Positions 10,330 through 18,388 are shown, counted from the first letter of the stretch. The stretch: DNA of 64,000 nt from Atopomonas sediminilitoris (GCF_022601735.1 NZ_JAKUMM010000002.1:124001-188000); one strand, 5' to 3'. Notes: generated by a model not told the origin, from the letters alone. Made by a program: numbers and translations.

Positions 10330-10360
10330 CAAGGCCCTGCAACCGCGGGGCCTTGTTTTA
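10330..10360 (+). terminator. Rho-independent terminator after fba
   Basis: CAAGGCCC (10330-10337) pairs with GGGCCTTG (10348-10355), followed by TTTTA. It starts 7 bases after the fba stop. Confidence 0.85.
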
Positions 10361-10454
10361 TCCAGTGCAGCAAACCCAGCCTAACAATGGGGCTGCACGG
10401 CCGTCGCGCGCCAGAGCGACGTTTACCCACGATCTCGCAGATAAGGAGAACAAC

Positions 10455-11282
10455 ATGCGGCAGTGGTTAACTCAGGCATTGAGCCTCAGTGTATTAGTGA
10501 CAATCGCCGGTTGCGCGCAGCAGCCCATCAGCCAAGGCACGCCTTACAGCGGCACGCAGCCAGCCGCCAGTGTGGCCGGCGTGGCTAAGGTGCCCGTCGA
10601 GCCACAGCGTTGCGCCGATGAGGTGGATTGCCAGCTCAAGCGCTTACGCACCGTGGTGTTTCTGGGCGATGTGGCCCGCGCCGGCGGCCCACGCTTGGTG
10701 CGTCAAGGCGAGGGCATGGTGACGCCAGCGGGCGGCATGGTCGATGGCTGGCCGCAGTTGCGGGTGGATTTTCCGCGCGATGTGCAGGGTGAGTTTGTTC
10801 TGCACGCCGAATGCCCCGGTGAGCATTGCCGCTTTGATGCGGCGACCTTGCAGCGGGTCTATCGCAGTCATTTGGCCGGCCAGCCGCAGCGCCTAAAAGA
10901 AGTCGCTTGCAAGGCACCGGGCGCGCAGCACCGTTTGATCGGCCGTTGGTACGAAGAACGCGAGCTGGATGGCAAGCAGGTCAAACAGTTGCTGGCCTTG
11001 AATACGGATGGTCGTTTTCAGCTGGACTACCAAGTGCATAGCGAAGATGCCGTTGATGTTGGCCAAGAGATCGGTTGTTGGAGCCAGCAAGGGGATGCGC
11101 AAGTGCTGGAAACCACCGAAGTCAGTGGGCGCCCCGTGTATTACCGCGACAGTTATCGCCTGCGCGAGCAACGCGGTGACCGCTTAGTACTGGAAAAAGC
11201 CGATGGCAGCCTCAGCAGCGCCCGCCGCGTGCACGCGGGCTTCCAGTTGCAAGAGCCGGAAGGGCCAGTGGTTAACTTTTAA
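10455..11282 (+). CDS. Lipoprotein of unknown function
   Basis: I do not recognise a named family. The 275-residue product begins with a signal peptide ending in the lipobox IAGC (Cys20), so it should be membrane-anchored. A central region has four cysteines in close pairs (CADEVDCQL, then AECPGEHCRF), suggesting disulfides in the periplasm. The C-terminal half (IGRWYEERELDGKQVKQLL... and ...GCWSQQGD) looks like a small beta-barrel or lipocalin-like fold, which is only an impression. AAGGAG precedes ATG 10455, which fixes the start even though the frame is open upstream through the fba terminator. Confidence 0.75.
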   Translation: MRQWLTQALSLSVLVTIAGCAQQPISQGTPYSGTQPAASVAGVAKVPVEPQRCADEVDCQLKRLRTVVFLGDVARAGGPRLVRQGEGMVTPAGGMVDGWPQLRVDFPRDVQGEFVLHAECPGEHCRFDAATLQRVYRSHLAGQPQRLKEVACKAPGAQHRLIGRWYEERELDGKQVKQLLALNTDGRFQLDYQVHSEDAVDVGQEIGCWSQQGDAQVLETTEVSGRPVYYRDSYRLREQRGDRLVLEKADGSLSSARRVHAGFQLQEPEGPVVNF

Positions 11283-11295
11283 CCGCGCTAACAAC

Positions 11296-11334
11296 ACAGC
11301 GCGTGCCTTGGGCGGCGCGCGCTGTTGCGGCTTT
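11296..11334 (+). terminator. Possible terminator after the 10455 lipoprotein gene
   Basis: ACAGCGCG (11296-11303) and CGCGCTGT (11318-11325) form an 8-bp stem, followed by TGCGGCTTTT. The T-run is short and offset, so efficiency is doubtful. Confidence 0.5.
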
Positions 11335-11407
11335 TCTGCCGGTGACTGTCGTGCCGCCCATCATGCAGGCTGTGTTATCAAGACGGCTCGCTGACTGAGA
11401 GACGCTG

Positions 11408-12022
11408 ATGTTTATTCCTTCTGGTTTTGACATGCCTGATCACGAAGCGAAGCTGCAGTTTATCGAGCAGTGGAGCTTTGCCGTGCTAACCAGTCCCGAC
11501 CTGCAAGCCACGCACTTGCCGCTGCTGTTGGTGCGCGACGAGGGTCAATGTGGTGTGCTTTACGGGCACATGGCCAGAGCCAATCCGCAGTGGCAAAGCG
11601 CTCAAGGGCAACGCGTAGTGGCGGTGTTTAGTGGCCCGCACAGCTATATCTCACCCACGTGGTATGCCGCCGGGCCGGCGGTGCCAACTTGGAATTACGT
11701 CGCCGTGCACGCCTATGGTGTGCTTGAGTGCTTAGAGGCCGCGCAAACCCTGGATGTAGTGCAGCGGCTTACCGCGCATTACGAGCCAGCCTTGGCGGCT
11801 AACACCACCTTGCTGGCGCCTGATTATGTGGCCAAGCTTAATCGCGCGATTGTGGGTTTTCGTATCGAGCTGGATTCGCTGCAAGGGCAAGCGAAGCTGG
11901 GGCAGCAACGCAGTGCGGCTGATCAAGCAGGCGTGTTTGCTGCGTTGCAGCAGAGCGCAGAGCTCGATAGCCAAGCCTTGGCGGCTTACATGCAAGCGCA
12001 TCAGCTCGGCATGGGGCAGTAG
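11408..12022 (+). CDS. PaiB-like FMN-binding protein
   Basis: A 204-residue protein of the PaiB family (FMN-binding split-barrel, annotated as negative transcriptional regulator after Bacillus PaiB). Family hallmarks are the opening MFIPSGF, HLPLLLV...GVLYGHMARANPQW, and VFSGPHSYISPTWYA followed by VPTWNYVAVHAYG. The fold resembles pyridoxamine-phosphate oxidases, so an enzymatic flavin role is as likely as DNA binding in this group. It is 8 nt upstream of a small lipoprotein gene and probably co-transcribed with it. Confidence 0.85.
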   Translation: MFIPSGFDMPDHEAKLQFIEQWSFAVLTSPDLQATHLPLLLVRDEGQCGVLYGHMARANPQWQSAQGQRVVAVFSGPHSYISPTWYAAGPAVPTWNYVAVHAYGVLECLEAAQTLDVVQRLTAHYEPALAANTTLLAPDYVAKLNRAIVGFRIELDSLQGQAKLGQQRSAADQAGVFAALQQSAELDSQALAAYMQAHQLGMGQ

Positions 12023-12030
12023 GACGCCTA

Positions 12031-12483
12031 ATGGTTGCGCTTACTCGTATCGTGTTGAGCGCTTTTGCCGCCATGTGCTTGGCTGCGTGCGCGAGCAGTG
12101 GTGTGCCCCCAGCGCTTGGCCAAGACGCCGCTGCTTGGTCGCAACTGCGCCAGCAGGTAGGCCACTTTAATGGCGGTGAATGGCGCGCGGATGTCGATCA
12201 ATGGCAAGGCAAGAAGCACCAACTGATGAACCGTTTGCTCGCCTACAGTTGGGGGCAGCGGCTTAACCCGTCACAACTGCTCGCCGTATGGGGTGAGCCC
12301 GATCGACGCATCACGGCACAGCAGCCCGAATATGCTGATCTGTTGCGCATGACCGAATGGCAAGGTCAGCCAGCGGGAGTGCTGTGGATATATGACTGGC
12401 GTGGCCAGCATGATCAGCTGATCTTCGCGCTAGATGAGACGGGCGATTTACGTGCGGCTGGCTGGATGATGGTCTGGGAGTGA
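12031..12483 (+). CDS. Small lipoprotein of unknown function
   Basis: A 150-residue protein with a signal peptide and lipobox LAAC (Cys20). The mature part contains MNRLLAYSWGQRLNPSQLLAVWGEPD and a later WIYDWRG; the pattern of a helix leading into V-W-G-x-P-D recalls the SmpA/OmlA-type fold seen in outer-membrane accessory lipoproteins, but this is weak. The gene follows the PaiB-like gene after 8 nt with a partial AGGA site. The promoter/operator of the next gene begins on its stop codon. Confidence 0.7.
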   Translation: MVALTRIVLSAFAAMCLAACASSGVPPALGQDAAAWSQLRQQVGHFNGGEWRADVDQWQGKKHQLMNRLLAYSWGQRLNPSQLLAVWGEPDRRITAQQPEYADLLRMTEWQGQPAGVLWIYDWRGQHDQLIFALDETGDLRAAGWMMVWE

Positions 12484-12521
12484 TTCGATAGTTTGACATT
12501 TATCGAATTAAAGTCTTGAAT
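12483..12521 (+). promoter_or_regulatory. Promoter with overlapping palindromic operator (quinone oxidoreductase)
   Basis: ATTCGATA (12483-12490) and TATCGAAT (12501-12508) form a perfect 8-bp inverted repeat with a 10-base centre. A perfect -35 box TTGACA (12493-12498) lies inside it, and TTGAAT (12516-12521) is a fair -10 box at 17-base spacing. A repressor bound here would block RNA polymerase directly. Bases 12488-12507 match 17 of 20 bases at 19941-19960, next to an ArsR-type regulator. Confidence 0.8.
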
Positions 12522-12549
12522 CGTCATTCCCAGCCAGCAGGAGTGAATG

Positions 12550-13566
12550 ATGCGCCGTTTAATTGTGCCGCGTGCCGGCAAACCCGAAGTGTTGCAGCTA
12601 GAAACCGTCGCAGACTTACAGCCTGCGGCCGGTGAGGTGCGCGTGCGCGTGCGTGCCGCTGGGCTTAACTTTGCCGATGTCATGGCGCGGCAAGGCTTAT
12701 ACCCAGATGCGCCGCCATTTCCGACTTGTTTGGGGTATGAGTTTGCCGGCGAAGTGGACGCCCTCGGCGCTGGCGTAGAGGCCAGTTGGCTCGGGCGGCG
12801 AGTGTTTGGTTTAAGCCGCTTTAATGCACAGGCCGAACAAGTCTGCGTGCCGCTGGCGCAGGTGTTTGCGATGCCCGCCACGCTGGATTTTGCCCAAGCG
12901 GCGGCTATCCCGGTCAACTACTTAACCGCATGGCAGTTGCTGGTGGTGATGGGCAGCTTGCAAGCCGATGAAACCGTGCTGATCCATAACATCGGCGGCG
13001 GCGTAGGGTTGGCGGCGCTGCAAATTGCCAAGCAGCGAGGCGCCCGTGTGCTGGGTACGGCCAGCGGGGGCAAGCATGCGGCGCTTAAAGCCATGGGGGT
13101 CGACGGCTTGATCGATTACCGCCAAGGGCCGTGGGAGCCCGAGCTGGCCAAGCTGACCGAGGGTCGCGGCGTCGAGCTGATCATCGACCCGATCGGTGGC
13201 AGTCACCTCAAGCGCAGCCTGAAAGCACTGCGTTCCACCGGCCGCGTTGGTACTTTTGGCATCTCGGCCGCTACGCAGTCCGGGGCATGGGGCAAGCTTA
13301 AACTGCTGGGCACAGTGCTGGGCATGCCGTGGCTGCACCCTGTCGGTTTGATGGAACACAACCGTGGCGCGTTCGGCGTGAACATGGGCCATCTGTGGCA
13401 CGAAACGGCCAAAGTGCGGATCTGGATGCAAGCTTTATTGGACGGCGTCGAAGCCGGTTGGCTCAAGCCGCATGTGCACGCGCAGTTCGCGCTGGATGAG
13501 GCGGCACAAGCTCACCAATGCCTGGAGCAGCGGCAGAATCTAGGCAAGGTGGTGTTGTTGCCGTAA
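12550..13566 (+). CDS. Zinc-independent quinone oxidoreductase (MDR superfamily)
   Basis: A 338-residue NADPH:quinone oxidoreductase/zeta-crystallin type protein. It has the GroES-like N-terminal domain (AAGLNFADVMARQGLYP) and the Rossmann domain with HNIGGGVGLAALQIAKQRGARV. The structural-zinc cysteine cluster of alcohol dehydrogenases is absent. AGGAG at 12539-12543 favours ATG 12550 (6-base spacing) over the adjacent ATG 12547. Members reduce quinones or electrophilic enones. The overlapping promoter/operator, shared with an Old Yellow Enzyme gene, suggests induction by quinone or electrophile stress; that link is inference. Confidence 0.88.
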   Translation: MRRLIVPRAGKPEVLQLETVADLQPAAGEVRVRVRAAGLNFADVMARQGLYPDAPPFPTCLGYEFAGEVDALGAGVEASWLGRRVFGLSRFNAQAEQVCVPLAQVFAMPATLDFAQAAAIPVNYLTAWQLLVVMGSLQADETVLIHNIGGGVGLAALQIAKQRGARVLGTASGGKHAALKAMGVDGLIDYRQGPWEPELAKLTEGRGVELIIDPIGGSHLKRSLKALRSTGRVGTFGISAATQSGAWGKLKLLGTVLGMPWLHPVGLMEHNRGAFGVNMGHLWHETAKVRIWMQALLDGVEAGWLKPHVHAQFALDEAAQAHQCLEQRQNLGKVVLLP

Positions 13567-13588
13567 AGGCTTAGGTTTGTTTACTGGC

Positions 13589-13594
13589 TATAAT
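13589..13594 (+). promoter_or_regulatory. Consensus -10 box upstream of the 13628 gene
   Basis: A perfect TATAAT at 13589-13594 lies 34 bases before the ATG. No good -35 box is seen at normal spacing; TTAGGT/TTTGTT at 13571-13581 is too close. The promoter would overlap the end of the quinone oxidoreductase gene. Confidence 0.45.
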
Positions 13595-13627
13595 TGCCTT
13601 ACTTGCAAGTTTGCTTCTGAGGCGAGT

Positions 13628-14377
13628 ATGCGCAGTTTCGGTTGGCTTTTTCTGTTGGCGATGTCGAGTGTTGTAGCCGGTGAATATGAGGCAGATATAG
13701 CCATTGGAGAGTGGCCGCCATTTATCGGTAGTGCATTGCCCGGTTATGGCCCTGTCGTTCAGGTGATTAATGAAGCCTATGCAGAGGTTGGGGTGAGAAC
13801 CCGCTTGGGTTTCTATCCGTGGAAGCGTTCTTTACAAATGGCGCGACAGGGTAAATGGCTTGCGACAGCCGTATGGGGGCTTACACCAAAACGTGAGCGT
13901 GCGTTTTATTACTCCAGAGTTGTTTTTTCGGATGAGCTAGTGCTGGTCACGCGGAGCAGTTGGCCCGTTCAGGTGAGTAGCTTGGGCAGGGACTACGAAC
14001 TGCTTTGTAATAAGCGTATTGCAGTCGCATTGGGCTCTGAAGTTTTAGAGGACGTGCAGCAGTTACAAGCACAAGGCTGTTTGACGCTGATCTCTGTGCC
14101 TGATGAGTCGACAGGTTTGGAGATGATTCTAAAGAAGCGAGTGGACGCGCTGTATGTTAATCGTCGGAGTGCGGTGCAGGCATTAGAGGGTTTGAGTCTT
14201 GAGCAGCAGCAAGCTCTGCGCATTGGGCAAGCCATAGGTCGCTGGGATTATTACGTGTTGTTTAGTCGAGCACGTGAAGATGGCAATCGTTTGCGCGATT
14301 TATTTGATGCGGGGCTTAATAAGCTAGAGGAGCGAGGGCGTCTACAGGAGCTCTTGGAGCCCCTGCAGCCCAATTAA
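13628..14377 (+). CDS. Orphan periplasmic solute-binding protein, SBP_bac_3 type
   Basis: A 249-residue protein with a signal peptide (RSFGWLFLLAMSSVVAG) and the shape of the small amino-acid-type binding proteins: IGEWPPFIGSALPGYG...VVQVINEAY, then FYPWKRSLQMARQG and a C-terminal GRLQELLEPL. No permease or ATPase gene is near, so it may be a sensor-type or orphan binding protein. GAGGCGAG fixes ATG 13628; the upstream TTG would have no ribosome site. The DNA looks more AT-rich, with more A/T-ending codons than neighbours, hinting at a different origin. It ends 4 nt from a convergent gene. Confidence 0.8.
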   Translation: MRSFGWLFLLAMSSVVAGEYEADIAIGEWPPFIGSALPGYGPVVQVINEAYAEVGVRTRLGFYPWKRSLQMARQGKWLATAVWGLTPKRERAFYYSRVVFSDELVLVTRSSWPVQVSSLGRDYELLCNKRIAVALGSEVLEDVQQLQAQGCLTLISVPDESTGLEMILKKRVDALYVNRRSAVQALEGLSLEQQQALRIGQAIGRWDYYVLFSRAREDGNRLRDLFDAGLNKLEERGRLQELLEPLQPN

Positions 14378-14381
14378 AATC

Positions 14382-15074
14382 TTACTGCAGCTTGTGCGTG
14401 CGGTCAGACTCGATGGCCGCATCCAGCGTGGCCAAGAAATCTGCGCGTGCTTTGAGTTTGGTTTGCTTGTGCGCGCGCATGTTGAGCTTTTTCATCGCCA
14501 TGGCGGCAGCCATGGCGGTGTCGAGCAGGGCTTCAGGCGCGACCACTTTGTCGAGGAAGCCGGCAGTTACCGCATCGTGCGGGTTAAACATTTCGGCGTT
14601 GATCACCGAGCGATGGAAGGCGGGGATAGTCAAGCGACCGCGCGCCAGCTCAATACCCACATTGTGCATGGTCATGCCAATAGCCACTTCGTTCAGGCCG
14701 ATCTGGAATGGGCCTTCAACACCGATACGGTAGTCCGCTGATAGCAGCAGGAATGCACCTTTAGCCACGGCGTGGCCAGGGCAGGCAACGATGATCGGGT
14801 AGGGGTGCGCAAGCATGCGGCGGGCCAATGTTGAGCCGGCGGTGACCAAGCCAATGGCGGCTTCCATGCTGGTTTGCATCACTTTAAGGTCGTAACCGCC
14901 AGACAGAATGCCCGGTTTGCCGGTTAAGACAACCACGGCCTTGTCAGCTTCGGCTTGGTCTAGCGCGGCGTTTAGCGCTTCGATAACAGCGTGCGACACG
15001 GCATTCACTTTGCCGTTGTCTAGGCTCAGCACGGCGACGCCGTCTTGCAATTGGTAACCGACTAACTCGCTCAT
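14382..15074 (-). CDS. Crotonase / enoyl-CoA hydratase family protein
   Basis: A 230-residue crotonase-fold protein. The oxyanion-hole segments are visible as LTGKPGILSGGYDLKVM and ACPGHAVAKGAFLLLSADYRIG, and the acidic active-site region as GLNEVAIGMTM. It is shorter than typical hydratases (about 260), and the substrate cannot be told. GAGGTG four bases before ATG 15074 makes this start better than the upstream in-frame ATG at 15101. It converges on the 13628 gene with no room for a terminator between them. Confidence 0.87.
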   Translation of the reverse strand: MSELVGYQLQDGVAVLSLDNGKVNAVSHAVIEALNAALDQAEADKAVVVLTGKPGILSGGYDLKVMQTSMEAAIGLVTAGSTLARRMLAHPYPIIVACPGHAVAKGAFLLLSADYRIGVEGPFQIGLNEVAIGMTMHNVGIELARGRLTIPAFHRSVINAEMFNPHDAVTAGFLDKVVAPEALLDTAMAAAMAMKKLNMRAHKQTKLKARADFLATLDAAIESDRTHKLQ

Positions 15075-15194
15075 AGGGCACCTCGTGTGGAGAGCGTTCA
15101 AAACCCTTGGAGTTTAATCAGCCAAAATGTGACTGGCCAGAGTTGATTGGTGCTGTTGTGTAAGCGCGATTGCGCAGGCGGGTGCCAGGCAGGG

Positions 15195-15223
15195 CTTCGC
15201 TTTTGATGGAAAACAGGTATAGT
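15195..15223 (+). promoter_or_regulatory. Candidate csp promoter
   Basis: TATAGT (15218-15223) is a good -10 box; the -35 region (around TTCGCT, 15196-15201) is poor. A start near 15230 would give a leader of about 155 nt before the cold-shock ORF, close to the long leaders known for cspA-type genes. Confidence 0.45.
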
Positions 15224-15333
15224 GACCTCGCTGTGTTTGCATGGGTCGCCGTGATTCGTGTCCTGATGCGGTAGATCCAGAAAGATCCACCCCGTGTTGT
15301 TCGATTCCATAACCCTTGGAAGCCCAGTAAAGA

Positions 15334-15351
15334 CTCGATCATTTGATCGAG
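15334..15351 (+). repeat. Perfect palindrome in the csp leader
   Basis: CTCGATCA-TT-TGATCGAG is an 18-base near-continuous palindrome lying 20 bases before the AAGGA ribosome site. In RNA it would form an 8-bp hairpin; in DNA it could be an operator. Confidence 0.8.
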
Positions 15352-15384
15352 GGTCATACTCTCTTTGTTTCAAGGAAATGCGTT

Positions 15385-15594
15385 ATGTCGAATCGTCAAG
15401 AAGGCACCGTTAAGTGGTTCAACGAAACTAAAGGCTTCGGCTTTATCACTCAAGAAGGCGGCGCTGACGTTTTCGTTCACTTCCGTGCTATCGAAGGCAA
15501 TGGCTTCAAGACCCTGGCCGAAGGTCAGCGTGTTAGCTTCGAAGTGACTCAAGGCCAGAAAGGCCTGCAGGCTGAGCGCGTACAAGTTATCTAA
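15385..15594 (+). CDS. Cold-shock domain protein (CspA family)
   Basis: A 69-residue single cold-shock domain. It has both RNA-binding motifs, KGFGFI (RNP1) and DVFVHF (RNP2), and the family length. Such proteins bind single-stranded RNA/DNA and melt mRNA structure. AAGGA at 15372-15376 supports ATG 15385 with an 8-base spacing. Codon use is strongly biased to preferred codons (for example repeated ggc, gaa, cgt), as in highly expressed genes. The leader contains a palindrome and the gene ends at a strong terminator, so it is monocistronic. Confidence 0.97.
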   Translation: MSNRQEGTVKWFNETKGFGFITQEGGADVFVHFRAIEGNGFKTLAEGQRVSFEVTQGQKGLQAERVQVI

Positions 15595-15615
15595 ATTTAG
15601 ATAGCTTCGCGTGAG

Positions 15616-15642
15616 AAACCCGGTCCATGACCGGGTTTTTTT
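15616..15642 (+). terminator. Rho-independent terminator after csp
   Basis: AAACCCGGT (15616-15624), loop CCATG, ACCGGGTTT (15630-15638), merging into a run of seven T. A textbook strong terminator. Confidence 0.95.
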
Positions 15643-15818
15643 GTGCCTACAGAAAAGCAGGCTGCAAGAAGATGAGTGGTCTTGGTGATATGTCTGCTGT
15701 CTTGCAGGCTTTTAGAGAAACTCACCAGCTTGGCTTGATTCTTTGGGGTAAAACGCTGCAAGGGCTGGCCTAGACTCAAACAATATGGCGTGTCGCCAAA
15801 GGGTTTGAGGAGAAGATC

Positions 15819-16943
15819 ATGCGAGTCGGCTTACCGAAAGAGATCAAAAACCACGAATACCGCGTCGGGCTTACCCCGCAATCGGTGCTGGAGCTCACGC
15901 GCCGCGGCCACAGTGTGTTGGTGCAAACCGCCGCCGGTGATGCGATTGGCTTTAGTGATGCCGACTATCAAGCCGCCGGCGCGCAGATAGCCGCGGATGC
16001 GGCGGCCGTTTTCGCCGGCAGCGAGTTGATCGTCAAAGTAAAGGAGCCGCAAGCCGAGGAGCGTGCGCGCCTGACGCCGCAGCACACTCTATTTACTTAT
16101 CTGCATTTGGCTCCCGATCGTCCGCAAACCGATGACTTGCTCGCCAGTGGTGCCACCTGTATCGCCTATGAAACGGTGACAGATGCACAGGGGCGTTTGC
16201 CTTTGTTGGCGCCGATGTCCGAGGTCGCAGGGCGAATGTCGGTACAAGCAGGCGCGCATTGCTTAGAAAAAGCCCAAGGCGGTCGCGGGGTTTTGCTCGG
16301 TGGTGTGCCCGGTGTGGCGCCGGGCAAAGTGGTGATCCTAGGCGGCGGTGTGGTGGGCAGTAATGCGCTGGCCATGGCGGTTGGCTTGGGTGCGGATGTG
16401 ACTGTGCTTGATCGCAGTGTGGATGCATTACGGCGCTTGGACGCGCACTACGGCAATCGAATTACCACGCTGTATTCCACCAGTGCCGCGGTGGAAGAGC
16501 AGGTGCTGATGGCGGACTTGGTGATTGGCGGTGTGCTGATTCCCGGTGCTGCGGCGCCGAAGTTAGTCAGTGCTGAGCTAGTCAGTCGGATGAAAACCGG
16601 CGCGGTGATTGTTGACGTGGCGATTGATCAGGGTGGCTGCGTGGCGACTGCCAAGGCCACCACGCATGCCGAGCCGACCTACGTGGTGGATGGCGTGGTG
16701 CACTACTGTGTGGCCAATATGCCTGGCGGTGTGGCGCGTACTTCGACCTTGGCGCTGAATAACGCGACCCTGCCATTTGTACTGGCCTTGGCCGATAAAG
16801 GTACACGCCAAGCGTTAAATGATGACCCGCATTTGCTCAAGGGCTTGAGTGTGGCGCAGGGTGAGTTGACCTGTGCCAGCGTGGCTGAAGCGCACGGATT
16901 AACGGCGGTGAGTCCGCAGCAGATGCTGGCGCGGCTGGCTTGA
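15819..16943 (+). CDS. ald: Alanine dehydrogenase
   Basis: A 374-residue NAD-dependent L-alanine dehydrogenase converting alanine to pyruvate and ammonia. The N-terminus [20 protein letters not shown], the substrate Lys region [10 protein letters not shown], the catalytic His region TYLHLA, and the NAD-binding [13 protein letters not shown] are all typical. GAGGAGA precedes ATG 15819. About 175 bases separate it from the csp terminator, so it has its own promoter, which I could not place with confidence (TAGACT near 15771 is a possible -10). It converges with the 16957-18162 gene. Confidence 0.96.
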   Translation: MRVGLPKEIKNHEYRVGLTPQSVLELTRRGHSVLVQTAAGDAIGFSDADYQAAGAQIAADAAAVFAGSELIVKVKEPQAEERARLTPQHTLFTYLHLAPDRPQTDDLLASGATCIAYETVTDAQGRLPLLAPMSEVAGRMSVQAGAHCLEKAQGGRGVLLGGVPGVAPGKVVILGGGVVGSNALAMAVGLGADVTVLDRSVDALRRLDAHYGNRITTLYSTSAAVEEQVLMADLVIGGVLIPGAAAPKLVSAELVSRMKTGAVIVDVAIDQGGCVATAKATTHAEPTYVVDGVVHYCVANMPGGVARTSTLALNNATLPFVLALADKGTRQALNDDPHLLKGLSVAQGELTCASVAEAHGLTAVSPQQMLARLA

Positions 16944-16956
16944 AGCGGGCGGCCGA

Positions 16957-18162
16957 TCAGTGAGGGCGGCCAACCTGGCCGAGCCCTAGGCGCTCGGCCA
17001 GGCTGTTAGCGCGAGCCAGCTCGATGTGCAGCACGCTCAACTGTAATTCGAGGCCGTGCATTTCTTCGCTCGCAGCGACCAAGCGCTGCTCATACACGTA
17101 CAGCACCCAGCGTTGGTACTCGTCACTGACCAGACCGGCGCTGGCGCATGTGTGTAACAGCTCCTCGATGAGGGCACCGAACATGCAGGCGTTGGCGCTG
17201 CGCTGTGAGGGCATGGCGAGCAGTTGTTGCTTCAGACGCCGCAGTCGTTGCTGATGCTGGCCTTGTTGGTTAAGTAAGGTGTTGAGCCATTGCCGATTGT
17301 CGGCGAGGTCATAACGTGGGGTAAACGGGCTGTTGAGCTCAAGCGTGGCTTGTTGGAGGGTCTGAAACACCACGTTATCCCAGCGCTCGCGCAATACCTG
17401 AAGTGCGGGCAGGGCGTCGCGTAGGGTTAACTGGCCATGCTGTTGGCACAGCAAGGCATACCAGTCGCCGGCATTGAGCAGTTGCGCTGGCAGTGCTGTG
17501 GCTTCGGTGATTGCGCTGGGGTAGCCGCTGCCGAGGCGGTTTTCTTGCTGGTTGCACAGCCAGTTAGCAGCATCGCTGGGCAGTTCTGGAGCGAGTGCTT
17601 GCCAGCTCAGTGTGGGGAACTGTTCCAGTTGTTTTTGCAGCTTCTTGTGCGTCAATTTGCCCAATATGTCTTCAGTTAAATACAGGTGGCCACACAGCCG
17701 CCCCAAAGCAGCCTGCCAGACAAGACCGGTTTGTTCAGGGAGTAGTCGGCTGGATAACAAGCCGGACAAGACTGCGCCCAGCAGGGTGCGCTGATACAAC
17801 GCTGGTGTGCGCTCGCGCATCACGGTGAGGTGTTGCGCAAGCAATGAGTCGGCGATCAGTGGGTGCTGCTTGAGGGTCGGTTCAAGCTCGTTGGCGAGTT
17901 GCTGTAGTTCGGGCTGTTCGCTGCCCAGTGCGGCAAGGTCTTGGCACAGTTGAGCATGGGTTAACCCGTTTTCAATCGTCAGACTGCACAGCAACGGCTG
18001 GCGTAGCGGCTGGGTGGTTAGATGATTAATCGCTTGCCCATCGATAGGGCTGCCCGCGCCCAGCAGCAGAGTATCTTCCTTGTTGTAAATCGCTTGCGCG
18101 GCGGCCACAGGGTGTTCGGCGCCTAGGTTAAGCAGCAAGCTTAGGTAGTGCTCGTTATGCAT
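16957..18162 (-). CDS. Degenerate HD-GYP domain protein
   Basis: A 401-residue soluble protein that aligns by eye with the HD-GYP c-di-GMP phosphodiesterase at 21329-22564 but has lost the metal ligands. Where the active enzyme has LLHDLGK, this one has GRLCGHLYL (about residues 154-162); HHHE becomes NQQE (204-207); DGSGYP becomes LGSGYP (210-215), with the GYP kept. The following NAGDWYALLCQ matches CDVYDAITS. It cannot be a normal phosphodiesterase, so a c-di-GMP-binding, partner-binding or structural role is more likely. GGGAGCGAG precedes ATG 18162. It stands alone, with about 360 bases upstream to the next gene. Confidence 0.75.
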   Translation of the reverse strand: MHNEHYLSLLLNLGAEHPVAAAQAIYNKEDTLLLGAGSPIDGQAINHLTTQPLRQPLLCSLTIENGLTHAQLCQDLAALGSEQPELQQLANELEPTLKQHPLIADSLLAQHLTVMRERTPALYQRTLLGAVLSGLLSSRLLPEQTGLVWQAALGRLCGHLYLTEDILGKLTHKKLQKQLEQFPTLSWQALAPELPSDAANWLCNQQENRLGSGYPSAITEATALPAQLLNAGDWYALLCQQHGQLTLRDALPALQVLRERWDNVVFQTLQQATLELNSPFTPRYDLADNRQWLNTLLNQQGQHQQRLRRLKQQLLAMPSQRSANACMFGALIEELLHTCASAGLVSDEYQRWVLYVYEQRLVAASEEMHGLELQLSVLHIELARANSLAERLGLGQVGRPH

Positions 18163-18361
18163 GGCTCGCTCCCGGGTAGGTTGCGTTCAAGGCGCGGCAT
18201 GGTCAGCGGCGCGTTGATATCACGATAACGTAAAAGTTTTTGCAGTGATGGCTATATGGTGGCTATTTTGCGCTCAATCCGACAAATGGTTGGCGTCAAT
18301 AGTTTGTTGTCTTTTGGGCGCCCTAATGCTCGTAGGCGGCTGTGGATGGTTTTAGCTCAGC

Positions 18362-18388
18362 AAAAAAAACCGGCCTACGAGGGCCGGT
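18362..18388 (-). terminator. Rho-independent terminator, minus strand
   Basis: On the minus strand ACCGGCC (18388-18382), loop, GGCCGGT (18375-18369), then eight T (18369-18362). It can end transcripts of the MscS-type gene and of the small RNA proposed at 18362-18469. Confidence 0.92.

Noticed and set aside
18299..18306. Third copy of the ATAGTTTG element
   Set aside because: Only the first 8 bases match the shared operator; the right half-site (TCGAA) and TTGACA are missing.
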